Positions 41,668 through 52,788 of a stretch of DNA of 64,000 nt are shown piece by piece (within the stretch, counting starts at the first letter, position 1; each line of letters begins with the position of its first letter). The stretch lies in NCBI GenBank assembly GCA_024683955.1, contig JAIKXS010000065.1, positions 62,001-126,000 of the forward strand, read 5' to 3'. Below the pieces are notes generated by a model, which saw only the letters and a list, made by a program, of their open reading frames with translations, made no database searches and had not been told where the DNA came from. Origin of the DNA: Desulfovibrio sp. Its GTDB lineage: Bacteria > Desulfobacterota > Desulfovibrionia > Desulfovibrionales > Desulfovibrionaceae. The position numbers and the translations under genes are program-made.

Positions 41668-42274
41668 AATTCGTTTTCTGGTAAAAATTTTGATTCTGTC
41701 CTGCTATCGATGCAGCAGACACACATGAAGAGACACATGAGCTGTCTATATGCAGCTCAACTACATGCTGTAAACAACGCTCATATACGTACAAACACGG
41801 AGTTCTTGCAAATTGTACGACAACTGATTCTGACGGATCAAGAAGACGAATGCTGATACACGGATTGCTGTGCTTCTTGAAGAACGTCTCGGGATGCATA
41901 CCGATGAAAACGGGTTCATTCCGAAAAAAGAGCGTTTTCTGAACCGACTGGGAACATGGCTGCCGAAACACAGGAGAGCAGCACGTTTATCATGACAGGT
42001 TTCGGCCCTAAAAAAAACGCTCTGACTCAAGGGACACACGGTACATAAGCGATGGTGAAGCCGGAGAGTGCGGACGTCTTCCCCTGCCGGGGATCCGCCC
42101 GGAAAGACAGCCGGACATCCCGGAAACGGGCGGCATCGCCCCTACCCCGGATCTTACCCGACTTTCTCAGTCACGCAAGACCTCCCGTCACCGGAAAGCC
42201 TACGGAGAGGACCGCCGCGCACCCGTTCATCGGAACGGAAAAAAGCGAAAACGGCAGGGAGCCCCTCCGGACTC

Positions 42275-43585
42275 TTACGGTATCTCACGCCGGAGAAGCG
42301 TCGGATACGCCTCATAAACGGCCCCCAGCAAATACAGGGAACCAACAAGGAGAACCGGGGCATCATCCGTTGCAAGAGCCTTTAGCGCAGGATGGGCAAA
42401 AAGAGCAGGAAGGGAAGAGGCCGGCAGGCCGTTCCCCGGAAAGCCGGGCCTGTCTTCAAGGGACGGATGTCCCTCACCTCTCCATATCTCACCAAGTCGC
42501 CTTCCGTCGAGAGCCCGCTCGTTCTCAAGCGTCGGAAAAAACGCAGGAACACCGCCGAGAAATTGCATAAGCAAACGAAGAACAGCCGGCCAGTCCTTAT
42601 CTGACAACGAGGTATATATAAGACAGGAAGGACGAATGGAAAGGTCTGAAAGCGAGGCCAGCACCGTCTGCATGCCGTGGGGGTTATGCGCCCCGTCAAG
42701 GAGAAGAGGAGGATGCACGTCGGACCCGGTTACACGCTGCAGGCGTCCGGGCAGAAAGGCAGCGGCTAGCCCACGCCTTACCGTCGCGTCGTCAACGCTG
42801 ATGTGCAGACGCCGGGCCAATGCCCGAAAAGCAGTCAGGGCAAGGCCTGCGTTTTTTTTCTGATGGGCGCCTAAAAGGCTGACCGAGGTGGCGTACATCT
42901 CCGGAAGGGGGAGCGCCTCGGTGATGGAAATTCCTACCTCGCGGGCCTGTTTTTCAAGGATCTCTGCAGCCTTCGGATACTGCCGGGAGGAAAAGACCTC
43001 CATACCGGCATGCATGGCCCGGGCCTTGTCAACGGCAATATCCTCAAGTCCCGGGCCAAGAACGGCCCTGTGGTCAAGGGCGATGGGCGTCACAACGAGG
43101 GCATCGCGCCGAAAGGCCGTTGTCGCATCATGGGCTCCTCCGAGACCTGCCTCAAGGACTATGATATCTACCCCGGCATTTCTGTAGAGAAGCACGGCCA
43201 TCAACGTCATGTATTCAAAATAGGTGAGTGCATGATCGGCATCGTGAACCCGGTTGGCTGCATCGACGAGATTCTTCTCGTCAAACGGCTGAAAATAATC
43301 CATTCCGGGAAAGCCGATCATAATGCGTTCTTTAAGAGATATAAAATGAGGAGATGTATACAAACCCACGGTACAGCCCGCAGCCTGAAAAAGACTTGCA
43401 ATAAATGATGAGGTGGAACCTTTCCCATTGGTTCCTACGACCTGAATAACGGGAATATATTTATCCTGTATGGAAAGCAGATCTATTGCATCATTCATAC
43501 GGTCGAGAGAGAGGTCAACATGAAAAAGTCCTCTCTCATTTAACATAGATTCAACTTCAGAAAATTTTGAAAAAAAAGAAGACAT
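42275..43585 (-). CDS. folC: Bifunctional folylpolyglutamate/dihydrofolate synthase
   Basis: VVGTNGKGSTSSFIASLFQAAGCTVGLYTSPH; LLDGAHNPHG. Confidence 0.93.
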   Translation of the reverse strand: MSSFFSKFSEVESMLNERGLFHVDLSLDRMNDAIDLLSIQDKYIPVIQVVGTNGKGSTSSFIASLFQAAGCTVGLYTSPHFISLKERIMIGFPGMDYFQPFDEKNLVDAANRVHDADHALTYFEYMTLMAVLLYRNAGVDIIVLEAGLGGAHDATTAFRRDALVVTPIALDHRAVLGPGLEDIAVDKARAMHAGMEVFSSRQYPKAAEILEKQAREVGISITEALPLPEMYATSVSLLGAHQKKNAGLALTAFRALARRLHISVDDATVRRGLAAAFLPGRLQRVTGSDVHPPLLLDGAHNPHGMQTVLASLSDLSIRPSCLIYTSLSDKDWPAVLRLLMQFLGGVPAFFPTLENERALDGRRLGEIWRGEGHPSLEDRPGFPGNGLPASSLPALFAHPALKALATDDAPVLLVGSLYLLGAVYEAYPTLLRREIP

Positions 43586-43694
43586 AGGACTCTCTCTATA
43601 TATATTTTTTTCAAAAAAAGTATATATACATAAGGTTAAAAAAGACTTTACAATCTTTCAAGCACTTCAAGGGCAACAGCTGGCAAGATCTTCA

Positions 43695-43723
43695 TTGACA
43701 TTCTTTGTCGGGGAATGCATACT
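43695..43723 (+). promoter_or_regulatory. Weak candidate sigma-70 promoter for adk
   Basis: TTGACA, 17 nt, CATACT. Confidence 0.3.
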
Positions 43724-43816
43724 GCTAGCACTTTTTTTCACAATCTTATTTACCATCCCATACCCCATTCGTCTGCCCAAGACGCGGTATGTATGAATCT
43801 TCAAAGGAGAAAAACC

Positions 43817-44491
43817 ATGAATATTCTGATTTTTGGCCCCAATGGCAGCGGTAAAGGAACCCAGGGCAACCTGATCAAGGACAAATACAATATCGCACAT
43901 ATCGAAAGCGGTGCCATCTTCCGTGAGCACATCGGCGGCGGGACAGAGCTTGGCAAAAAGGCCAAAGCATATATTGACCGCGGCGACCTCGTGCCCGATG
44001 ACATCACCATCCCCATGGTCCTCGACACGCTGAAAACCAAGGGTCAGAACGGATGGCTTCTTGACGGATTCCCGCGCAACATGGTGCAGGCCGAAAAACT
44101 GTGGGACGCGCTGCAGAAGGAAGGTCTGAAGCTCGACTACGTTGTTGAAATTCTTCTTCCCCGTCAAGTGGCCAAAAACCGCATTATGGGAAGACGCCTT
44201 TGCAAAAACAACAACAACCACCCGAACAACATCTTCATCGACGCCATCAAACCCGCCGGTGACAAGTGCCGTGTCTGCGGCGGTGACCTTTCCGCACGCA
44301 GCGACGACCAGGACGAGGGTGCCATCAACAAACGCCACGACATTTACTACAACTCCGTCGACGGCACCTTGGCTGCCGCAAACTACTTCAAGGAACTCGC
44401 TCTCAACCAGGGGAAGACGAAATACATTGCCCTGAACGGTGAAGGGACCATCGACTCCATTAAAGAGACCCTTCTTTCCCAGCTTGCCTAA
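43817..44491 (+). CDS. adk: Adenylate kinase with metal-binding LID
   Basis: MNILIFGPNGSGKGTQ; LID motif C-X5-H-X15-C-X2-C (CKNNNNHPNNIFIDAIKPAGDKCRVC). Confidence 0.95.
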   Translation: MNILIFGPNGSGKGTQGNLIKDKYNIAHIESGAIFREHIGGGTELGKKAKAYIDRGDLVPDDITIPMVLDTLKTKGQNGWLLDGFPRNMVQAEKLWDALQKEGLKLDYVVEILLPRQVAKNRIMGRRLCKNNNNHPNNIFIDAIKPAGDKCRVCGGDLSARSDDQDEGAINKRHDIYYNSVDGTLAAANYFKELALNQGKTKYIALNGEGTIDSIKETLLSQLA

Positions 44492-44536
44492 CGTCTTTCT
44501 TACGAGAAATTATTACCTCAACCACGGCATTTTCAA

Positions 44537-44574
44537 GGGATTGGCTGGCAGCACTGCCATCCAATCCTTTTTTT
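44537..44574 (+). terminator. Intrinsic terminator after adk
   Basis: GGATTGGcTGGCAGcaCTGCCAtCCAATCC followed by TTTTTTT. Confidence 0.9.
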
Positions 44575-45424
44575 ACACCCATACCGTGTGGATAAACAAA
44601 AGACGTTGATTTTAATCGAAATCTTTTATATATAGAAATTGTTGTGAAGCAGCATAGAATTTACATTTTTACAGACACAAATAACAGGTATTTATAACAA
44701 CATTATTTTTAGCACAGCTTCTATTTTTCAATATAACACGGACATACTATAAATAATCGTTTACAAAATCATCAAACACTAATACTTATAAAGTAAAGTC
44801 CTCATATTTCCTGTACAAAAAGTAACATTACGTTCTAAGTATGTTTGACAACGACCCTCTTCATAAAACTGCCGCACGATATGGCATGGATCTGACACTC
44901 CCCTTATCTGACGACACAAGATTTCTGGCACACTGAAAAAACATGATGACTGCACTACGACTAATACGGTATCGTGGAAGCCGATGAATCATGTACCCGC
45001 ACTGTCTGCAAAAAACAGGAAAACCGTATTTTCCATGAAAACCCCGTTGGCGGGAATACGCTGTCGTCAAAAACCGAATGGAATGCAAAAAACGCGGGAT
45101 ATTATTTTCATTGATTAATCGCAGACTTCCCCAGACAATGCCGGCAACGCCATCGTTCGACTTTTCGGGAAGGACAAGGTAGGCTCTTTTGAAGCTGTTG
45201 TGCAGACCAGGGGAAGCGTTGTAAAAAGACTGTATAGAAACTGGATCCGTGCTCACCGGGAGCCCCGGTCACATGAGGCCGCACCGCCGGGGCATCTTTA
45301 CATTGGATATCACGCAGGGAACCGGACCTTTCAAAAAAAAGAACAACGGTACACGGAAAAAAATATACAAGGAGGGCGGCTTTCCGTCTCCACTCATGCC
45401 CGGAGATCTCTCGCCGCAAAAAAA

Positions 45425-47047
45425 ATGATGAAACAAGATTTGTCGCTTGCAAAAATGGTTTCGGGCGCTCTTCTCTGTGTCGCCTGCGTCTTGTTTAGTG
45501 AGACTATTCTTGCCGTCCCCTCACTCCACGGGGCCACCGGGCCTTCAAAACAATCAGTACCAGTACGGGAGGGCCGTATGAGTTCTGACGTGTCTCTTGC
45601 GTCTCCTGTTTCTCCGGAATCCGTCATTATTTCTCCAAACGGCGGCGTTCTTACGGTGTCGGAAAAAATTCGATGCGAAGCCGTCAACGGTCAGGGGGTC
45701 TTTTCCATTGTCCTGCCTTTTGAGGCCCAGCAGGTACGGATTTCCGTTGAGAATGAAGTCATCGTTCAGCAGGATGAATCCATTGCACCCATACGATCCC
45801 TCAGCGCCGGGGCAAGGACCTATACCACGCTTTTTGAACGTAAAAAAACCCTTCAGATCACAGTCAAGGTTCTTGAGGAACGTCTTGAACTTTGGCAAAC
45901 AAAGCCAGATACCCTGACCCTCACGGATCTTGAGGCCTGGGATGCAAAAAAGAAATCCAATGTAACGGCCCTGCTGACGGAACTTGCCCAGTGCCAGGAA
46001 GAACTGGCACTGCTTGAAAAACAGCTTAAGGAACTGAAGGCCCCGTCTCCCCTGGGACGGGTCCTGCGTGTAACCATCGCCCGTGATCCCGGAACCGCCC
46101 CTGTTTCCGTGCGCTATACCTACTCTCTTGCCGCCTGCGGCTGGGAGGCCCACTATGCCTTTGCCATTGCCCCGGAACAGAAAAAGGATGTCGTTGAAGT
46201 CCGACTGATGGCCGATATCTGGCAGACAAGCGGATTTGACTGGAACAACTGCAGCATCACTCTTGTTTCGGGCACCCGGGGAAAGCTGAATCCGCCGCGT
46301 CTTGCCCATTGGATCCTTGAAGCGAAGAAACCAAGACGAGAAGATGACGATATGGTGGCCCTTGAATCAAGCGCCAAGATGAGCATAAACTCGGAATCTC
46401 CCCAAGCCCGCTCCTATGCACGGGCAGCCGCTGATACAAGCGGGATCTATGCCCGCTGGAAACTGCCGGCCGCCTCACTTCCGGAAGGACGCAGTACAAC
46501 GCTTATCCTCGCAGACACCTGGAAGGAACCGCTCAAATGGATCGCCAGACCAAACAAAAACCGGGGGGACGTGTTCATTACGGCAACACACGATATTGCT
46601 CCGGGTGAGGTCTGGCCCGATGGTGAAGCGGTCTTTTCCGTCTCCGGCCAGAACACCGGAAAGAGTCTTTTTTCGCCAAAAGCCGGTCGTGTGGAGCTCT
46701 TCTTTGGCAATGATCCCCGGATATCCCTCGATGTTGTGGAGGATAGGAGAAAGCGTGGAGAAAGCGGGTTTTTTGGTCGGGATCAGACCTGGTCGTGGGG
46801 CTGGGAATATGTCCTGAAAAACACCCATGCCATCCCCGTCGAAGTTGTGATTGAACGTCCCGATCCCCAGCCTGTTCAGGAAAGCATCCAGGTACGCTTT
46901 GAAGAAACCCCCAAGGCCGAGGTTGATACCAAGAAACATGTGCGGTCCTGGACCGTCACGGTTCCTGCCGGAGGAAAGGAAGTGGTGCGCCACGCCATAA
47001 CGGTCAAGGCCCCGGAAAATCTCGGGCTCGATCCCATTGTGCCGTAG
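45425..47047 (+). CDS. Secreted DUF4139 (mucoidy inhibitor MuiA-like) protein
   Basis: Signal peptide; RVTIARDPGTAPVSVRYTYSLAACGWEAHYAF; WQTSGFDWNNCSITLVSG. Confidence 0.82.
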   Translation: MMKQDLSLAKMVSGALLCVACVLFSETILAVPSLHGATGPSKQSVPVREGRMSSDVSLASPVSPESVIISPNGGVLTVSEKIRCEAVNGQGVFSIVLPFEAQQVRISVENEVIVQQDESIAPIRSLSAGARTYTTLFERKKTLQITVKVLEERLELWQTKPDTLTLTDLEAWDAKKKSNVTALLTELAQCQEELALLEKQLKELKAPSPLGRVLRVTIARDPGTAPVSVRYTYSLAACGWEAHYAFAIAPEQKKDVVEVRLMADIWQTSGFDWNNCSITLVSGTRGKLNPPRLAHWILEAKKPRREDDDMVALESSAKMSINSESPQARSYARAAADTSGIYARWKLPAASLPEGRSTTLILADTWKEPLKWIARPNKNRGDVFITATHDIAPGEVWPDGEAVFSVSGQNTGKSLFSPKAGRVELFFGNDPRISLDVVEDRRKRGESGFFGRDQTWSWGWEYVLKNTHAIPVEVVIERPDPQPVQESIQVRFEETPKAEVDTKKHVRSWTVTVPAGGKEVVRHAITVKAPENLGLDPIVP

Positions 47048-47229
47048 CTGGTCATTCCGAGTCTTCCAATGCCCGTGTTTTTTTGTTGGTTGTCAGCTGT
47101 TTTGAGGAGCTGCCGAGGTCTTCTGTTCCGGAAAAATCTGACCAATGAAGACGTTAGATTGCTCTAAACGGCTTCGCGTTGTTCCATTCCTTTCTCAACC
47201 CGCTTTTTTCGGAGCCGACCCTTTAACGT

Positions 47230-48393
47230 ATGCAGAAAAAAAGACTTCTTTTGGCGTCCTTCAGCCATTTCATGTGCGACCTCAACACCGGAGCCCTGCC
47301 GGCACTTCTTCCTTTTTTTGTAAGTATCCACGGATTAAGTTATAGTGCCGTCAGTGCCCTTATGCTTGCCAATACGAGCCTCGCCTCCGTTGTGCAGCCT
47401 CTCTTCGGCCTTCTTGCAGACCGTCACTGCCGGATGTGGTATATGTCCCTCGGCATCCTGGTAGCAGGAGTCGGCATGGGGGCCGTCGGCTTTCTTGACA
47501 GCTATCCTCTGCTTTTTTGTGCGGTCGGGGTGAGCGGTCTTGGCACGGCCCTTTTCCATCCGGCGGCCATGCGCTTTGCCACACTGGCCTCCGGCAGCAG
47601 GCAGGGAACGGGAACAAGTTTCTTTTCCGTCGGCGGCAACGCCGGCTTTCTTCTCGCTCCCATCTGCGTTGTGGCCATCATTGAGCACTCGGGTCTCACC
47701 GGACTTGGTATACTTGCCCCCCTGGCCATTCTGATCGCCCTTCTTCTCCTCTTCGAATCCCGTTCGCTCGACCGGCATCAAAAGGAGCAGGAAAAAAAAC
47801 TGCGTCAGGACATACACGAGATGCCAAGAAACGACTGGAAGGGTTTTGTACGTCTGCTCGGTGCCATTTTCTGTCGCTCCGTGCTCATGATGTGCCTCCG
47901 TGTCTTTGTCCCTCTCTACTGGATTGCCTTTTATGCGCAGACGACAGCGCAGGCCGCCATGATTCTGACGGCATTCGGTCTTGCGGGGATATGCGGAAAC
48001 CTGGCCGGCGGAGTTCTCGCCGACCGCTTCGGCTACAACCGTGTCATCCGCATAAGCTACTTCCTGGTGATCCCGCTGATTTTCCTTGTACCACACGTTG
48101 CAAATGTCTGGCTTTCAAACATCATCATCGTGGTCCTCGGATTTGTCCTGTACGCCTCCTTTAGCCCGGTGGTCGTAGTCGGGCAGCGGTATCTTGCAAA
48201 GAATCTTGGCTTTGCATCGGGCGTTACGCTTGGGCTCGGGATAAGTTTCGGCGGCTTGGTAGCGCCCCTTCTCGGCTATCTTGCCGATACACAGGGGCTT
48301 GTGTGTGTTTTCTATGCTCTCGGAGCCTGCGCCGTATGCGGCTTTCTCTTCACCCTTCTGCTTCTTCCCGTGCCGAAGAGGCAGCCAGTCTGA
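47230..48393 (+). CDS. MFS transporter (fosmidomycin-resistance-like)
   Basis: About 12 hydrophobic segments; FSHFMCDLNTGALPALLPFF, GLGTALFHPAAMR, GGNAGFLLAP. Confidence 0.88.
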   Translation: MQKKRLLLASFSHFMCDLNTGALPALLPFFVSIHGLSYSAVSALMLANTSLASVVQPLFGLLADRHCRMWYMSLGILVAGVGMGAVGFLDSYPLLFCAVGVSGLGTALFHPAAMRFATLASGSRQGTGTSFFSVGGNAGFLLAPICVVAIIEHSGLTGLGILAPLAILIALLLLFESRSLDRHQKEQEKKLRQDIHEMPRNDWKGFVRLLGAIFCRSVLMMCLRVFVPLYWIAFYAQTTAQAAMILTAFGLAGICGNLAGGVLADRFGYNRVIRISYFLVIPLIFLVPHVANVWLSNIIIVVLGFVLYASFSPVVVVGQRYLAKNLGFASGVTLGLGISFGGLVAPLLGYLADTQGLVCVFYALGACAVCGFLFTLLLLPVPKRQPV

Positions 48394-48519
48394 GACGAAT
48401 CAGGAAACCGAACTCCCGTATGCGGCCGGCGCACCGGCGACGGTATCCGTAACTTATAAACCACCGGAGGCGGCGTATTCTCTCTGGCGCATGCCTTGGT
48501 ATATACACCGGATTGTTTG

Positions 48520-49269
48520 ATGAAAGTACTTGCCATTGCCTGTTTTCTCGTTATCGGAGCACTTTTTTTCGTCTATGTCTGCAAGGAAAACCCGAGACAG
48601 GGCATGAGCGCCCTTGAAGATGGCCAAATGTGTCTCGTTTCAAGAGCCAGACCAGCTTTTTACTGCATCCCGGATTCTAACTTTTCCTTGGTCAATGCAG
48701 GATGGAAGTCCGTCCGTCCAACGGACAGACGTCTTGATTCGGAAGGGGTCCGTCTTTCCCTTGCGGTATATCAGGAAAAAACAGAAAAAAAGGGGCTTCT
48801 TGTGACGGCCATTGCCGAAACACCCGGAGAATGGGAGTGGGTTGCCGCTCATCACGTGCCCTTCCACACCCTTCGGACCGCGGAAGCGCCCTACGGCATG
48901 GAAAAGATCTACGAAAGTCTTTTTATTCTTGACAGCAAGCAGAATCCCTTCGCCGTTGGTGAGGCGGAAGGAAAATTTCTGGTCTATCGCGGAAAATTTC
49001 TTTTGTGCTTCAGAAAGTCCCAGTTGCTTATTGAATACCACGAGCCCATTTCCGAAGAGGAAGCCCGCATCATTGATCTGAACCCTGATTTCCAGCGAGC
49101 TTTTGTGGAGCGCGGCCGCCACGCCTGTACAGTGCGTTTTATCAGAAAAGGGGAAAATATCTCCTATGTGGAGAACCCCGAAAAGTTTGAACCTCTGGGC
49201 GACGCCTATTCCCGTGAGCGCCTTGGAACGTGGCTCGGCGAACTGAAGCATCCTGGCGGGAACCGTTAG
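48520..49269 (+). CDS. Hypothetical exported/membrane-anchored protein
   Basis: N-terminal signal/TM segment; intergenic ORF with no competing frame. Confidence 0.65.
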   Translation: MKVLAIACFLVIGALFFVYVCKENPRQGMSALEDGQMCLVSRARPAFYCIPDSNFSLVNAGWKSVRPTDRRLDSEGVRLSLAVYQEKTEKKGLLVTAIAETPGEWEWVAAHHVPFHTLRTAEAPYGMEKIYESLFILDSKQNPFAVGEAEGKFLVYRGKFLLCFRKSQLLIEYHEPISEEEARIIDLNPDFQRAFVERGRHACTVRFIRKGENISYVENPEKFEPLGDAYSRERLGTWLGELKHPGGNR

Positions 49270-49299
49270 ATACGTATCTGTATAACGTGACGGCGTCCC

Positions 49300-49953
49300 A
49301 TGCGGTCCGAACGTGTCTCCCCCTCTTTCCAGAATGTGCTGGGCGCTCTTCTTGCCGGTGGTCTTTCCTCCCGCATGGGGCGCAATAAGGCACTTCTCCC
49401 AACGCCTGAAGGTCCTTCTTTCGCGGACCGGAGCTGGGCGCTTCTTGACGGTCTGCTGGAGCACCGGGTGTTCGTTGTCAGAGACTCCGGGTCGGTCGGA
49501 AACCATCCCTGCATACGCGATGCCTGTGCCAGGAGCGGTCCCCTTGGGGGACTTTGGACCGCCCTTCGTTTTGCCCGCTTTCACGGTCTTTCCTTCGTCC
49601 TCCTTTTGGCCTGTGACATGCCGAATATGACGGCATCCTTCCTGAGACGTCTTCTTGCCGAACCATGGAAAGAGGGGATTCTGTCCATCACCCCGCGCAG
49701 CCCCGACGGATGGGAACAAGGACTTGCCGCTCTCTACCATGTTGCGGCCCTGCCCTTTCTTGCAGAGGCTCTTGATCAATCACGACTGAGTCTGAGATAT
49801 GCAATCCCCTCCGTGCACAAAGCCTTTCTGCCATTCGCCGAAGAGGACGCTTCCTTGTTTTTCAATGTAAACACACCGGAGGAATACAGCGCATTTCTCT
49901 CATCACAGAGCCGGATGTATCCGACCAACTCTCTGATCAAAGGGAGAAACTGA
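49300..49953 (+). CDS. mobA: Molybdenum cofactor guanylyltransferase
   Basis: LLAGGLSSRMGRNKALL; GGLWTALRFA; LLACDMPNM; VNTPEEY. Confidence 0.9.
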   Translation: MRSERVSPSFQNVLGALLAGGLSSRMGRNKALLPTPEGPSFADRSWALLDGLLEHRVFVVRDSGSVGNHPCIRDACARSGPLGGLWTALRFARFHGLSFVLLLACDMPNMTASFLRRLLAEPWKEGILSITPRSPDGWEQGLAALYHVAALPFLAEALDQSRLSLRYAIPSVHKAFLPFAEEDASLFFNVNTPEEYSAFLSSQSRMYPTNSLIKGRN

Positions 49954-49976
49954 GAAGAGAGCCCCCATACGGATGA

Positions 49977-50957
49977 TTATCTACCGTTTTCGACAGGTTG
50001 TTGTGCAGCTGACCATATTCTCTTCAGATGATGTAACGTACTACTTGTAAGCACTCCTATTTCTTTTTTTTCTTTATATATATCTGTGATAATACGTTGG
50101 CTCCTTCGTAATGCCGTGATAATCTTTTTATATTCATCATTTTCTTCTAGTGTAACATGAAAATCTGAGACATTAGTTATTTTAAATCTTGGTAATATTT
50201 TAAAATCTCTTATATACAATTTATATAAATAACTATTAACTCTGTACAAACCAATATCTCCGTTTTCTTCATTGAAAAGTCTGTCGTGTTCTCTCTTCTT
50301 ATTCAAATTTGTTCCTTCATACTCCTCATTTCCCCACTCTCCTTTATGTTCAAAAAAATCGTTCATTTCGTAATAATATTGAGGAAGCCCCGCTGCAACC
50401 ATTCGTAAACCATAATCGCCATCCTCACCCCCATATATTCCATACTCTTCATTCCAGTAGCCTATAATATCTGAAACAGTTTTAGGAATAAGAATCGCTC
50501 CACCGGGGAGATTGACTTTGCAGATACCCAGATCTCCATACGGAGTATGAATAGAACCAGGGGTCTTTGTCATCCAGTCATGGAAAATTGCGGGCCCTAA
50601 CGTCGATAACGGTTTGCCATAGCTCCAAAGCTGAAAAAGCCTTTCTATGCAATCACTTGTTTTTGCAACCATGTCATTGTCTAATTTCATGTAAAATGGC
50701 GTATCAACCGCTTTCCATCCAATATTACATGCACAAGATACACCCATATTTTTTTCTAACAAGAATAAATTATCTATAAGTCCTATTTTTTTAAACTCTT
50801 TAAGTTTATTTTGAAGACAATAGTCACTTCCATTGTCAACGACCGTTACAACAAATGGTATTTTATTATTCAGCTTATGCACTGCAATAAGAGTATACTG
50901 TGTAAGATCATATCTATTAAATACCGGTATTGTAATATTAAGAATAGGTTCTGACAT
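49977..50957 (-). CDS. Glycosyltransferase family 2, markedly AT-rich
   Basis: ILNITIPVFNRYDLTQYTL; VTVVDNGSDYCLQ; KLDNDMVAK; GGEDGDYGLRM. Confidence 0.88.
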   Translation of the reverse strand: MSEPILNITIPVFNRYDLTQYTLIAVHKLNNKIPFVVTVVDNGSDYCLQNKLKEFKKIGLIDNLFLLEKNMGVSCACNIGWKAVDTPFYMKLDNDMVAKTSDCIERLFQLWSYGKPLSTLGPAIFHDWMTKTPGSIHTPYGDLGICKVNLPGGAILIPKTVSDIIGYWNEEYGIYGGEDGDYGLRMVAAGLPQYYYEMNDFFEHKGEWGNEEYEGTNLNKKREHDRLFNEENGDIGLYRVNSYLYKLYIRDFKILPRFKITNVSDFHVTLEENDEYKKIITALRRSQRIITDIYKEKKEIGVLTSSTLHHLKRIWSAAQQPVENGR

Positions 50958-51824
50958 GGGATACCCGTTTATTTTTTTCTGATAAAAAGCGTTTTTGACT
51001 GTTAATAGTTTTAGGAAAAAAAGCAGGCGCGTCCATTCTTGTCGTATGGCCACATACCACCGTCCGGAACTCATAAAAGCACGCCCGTCAAAGAACATCT
51101 CTCACCAGACAGGGTAATGCCCCTCCGGTCACAGCGGAATAAGCGTCCATTCCCCGGAGATGACCAGGATCGGAGGAGACAGGCGACGGGAGACATTTTT
51201 GTAGAAATCGTCGTTTGCCTTGGCGCATCAAATCGCGTATGAAAAGAAGCACGCAGCATGCCTCCGATCGATCTATCAGGAAGCCGAAGACACGCACGAT
51301 CACGTCCACCGTCTTCTCCCTCTCCGCCAGAACGGACACTCATTCACGCTCCATGCATCTCTCTCATCCCAACAGTCGAGCCTGTAGCGGCATGAAAAAC
51401 TTCACAGTTCCTGATAAACAGACTGCGTTACGGAAGAATCATGTTGCGGAAAAAAGCAGATACAGGGCGTACAAAGCGCTGTTCAAGCAATGTGTCCGAT
51501 GAACTTGTCTATTATCAAAAGAACGTAAGATGCGACAGCATCTCCATGCGCGGGAATATCATCCTCTCCTACCGTGCGTATCTTCTATCCGGCCGAAGGT
51601 CCGCGGACAGGATGCCATTACGACGAACACATGGAACAACGGTGAATCCTTCGGCAGGACATATGAGCACTGGTATTGCAGAAAAACGGGGAAGCTCTTT
51701 ACCTGAACGGGGAAAGACAGGGCGACCCGTATTCCTCCCGGGAGCAAATTCGTGGGGTTCTCGTTGCAAAATGTAACATGACATTCCTGCATCTCTCCGT
51801 TAACACGATCTTTGTAGGACCTCT

Positions 51825-52622
51825 ATGCAAACCAAGACAGGCTTGAACCCCGGTGAAATTTTCATCAAGCGCATTCAAAATGCGCTTCTTCACCATGCCA
51901 TTTCCGGATGGAGAAGACGCTCGAGAACCCTTCTTGACATCAATTGCGGGGACGGCTCCTTTTTACGCCATCTTTGGCACTCCGGCTTTGACGTAACGGG
52001 GACGGAACCGTCCTACGAGAACAGACAGGAGGCCGCGAAGAAACTCGGAGAACACGCCGAGATCTATGCGGCTTCGGAAACCCACCTTCCATTTGACGAC
52101 AATCAGTTCGACTGGGTCGTCATTCATCTTGGAAAAACGCCCCGGGACCAGCTTGAAAAAGCGCTTGAGGAAGCCGCCCGGGTCGCAGGGCACGGCCTTG
52201 CCGTCACGTTCTGGAACACTGCATCCCCCGTCCTCCTTCTGCACGGGCAAAAAACGAATCTTGGAGGCTATTCCTGGCTGCGCGTCAGACAGACGCTGAG
52301 ACGGCTTCAGCCGGGATCCGTTACAACGTTCAGCACCCTTCTTTTTGCCTTTGATTTCTTCCGCAAACCACTTCCCAAACTCTTCTTCAACAGCTGGAAG
52401 ACGCATCTGCCCCTTGGCGCCTGGACAACCATCAAACTGGACATGACGCCCCAGAGCGCCGTCACGCCGCTTCTTCTGCCGACAAACCTTCGCAAAATCA
52501 ATAGTTTCGAACCTGTTCTCGAGTATTGCGGAAAGAAAGAGATACTCTATCCTGCGCACAAAAATCCAAAACATCACCCATCTTCATTTACAACCGACGT
52601 GAAAAAAAAATCACGGGACTGA
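51825..52622 (+). CDS. Class I SAM-dependent methyltransferase
   Basis: LLDINCGDGSFLRHLWHSGFDVTGTEPS; LPFDDNQFDWVVIHL. Confidence 0.88.
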   Translation: MQTKTGLNPGEIFIKRIQNALLHHAISGWRRRSRTLLDINCGDGSFLRHLWHSGFDVTGTEPSYENRQEAAKKLGEHAEIYAASETHLPFDDNQFDWVVIHLGKTPRDQLEKALEEAARVAGHGLAVTFWNTASPVLLLHGQKTNLGGYSWLRVRQTLRRLQPGSVTTFSTLLFAFDFFRKPLPKLFFNSWKTHLPLGAWTTIKLDMTPQSAVTPLLLPTNLRKINSFEPVLEYCGKKEILYPAHKNPKHHPSSFTTDVKKKSRD

Positions 52623-52788
52623 TTATGTATAAATAATAGAGATCAAAGAGAAAATAAACCGAAATTTTTATAAATAAGTTCATACAAAACATCAAAAAAT
52701 ATTCAAGAATACCGCAGTCTATACTGCTGAACAAAAACAGAACAAAACATATCTACCATAAAGCATTCGGAGATATGTGGGAAAAAAA

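Noticed and set aside
41668-42274. Possible selC (tRNA-Sec) near selA
   Set aside because: No tRNA-like acceptor/T-arm pattern or GGTTCRAATCC-type box seen in the gap; cannot be supported
44861-45256. 131-aa minus-strand ORF downstream of the adk terminator
   Set aside because: Suspected insertion-sequence remnant, but no transposase motif could be identified in any frame
48640-49779. 379-aa minus-strand ORF
   Set aside because: Antisense to 48520-49269 and mobA; the latter has unmistakable MobA motifs
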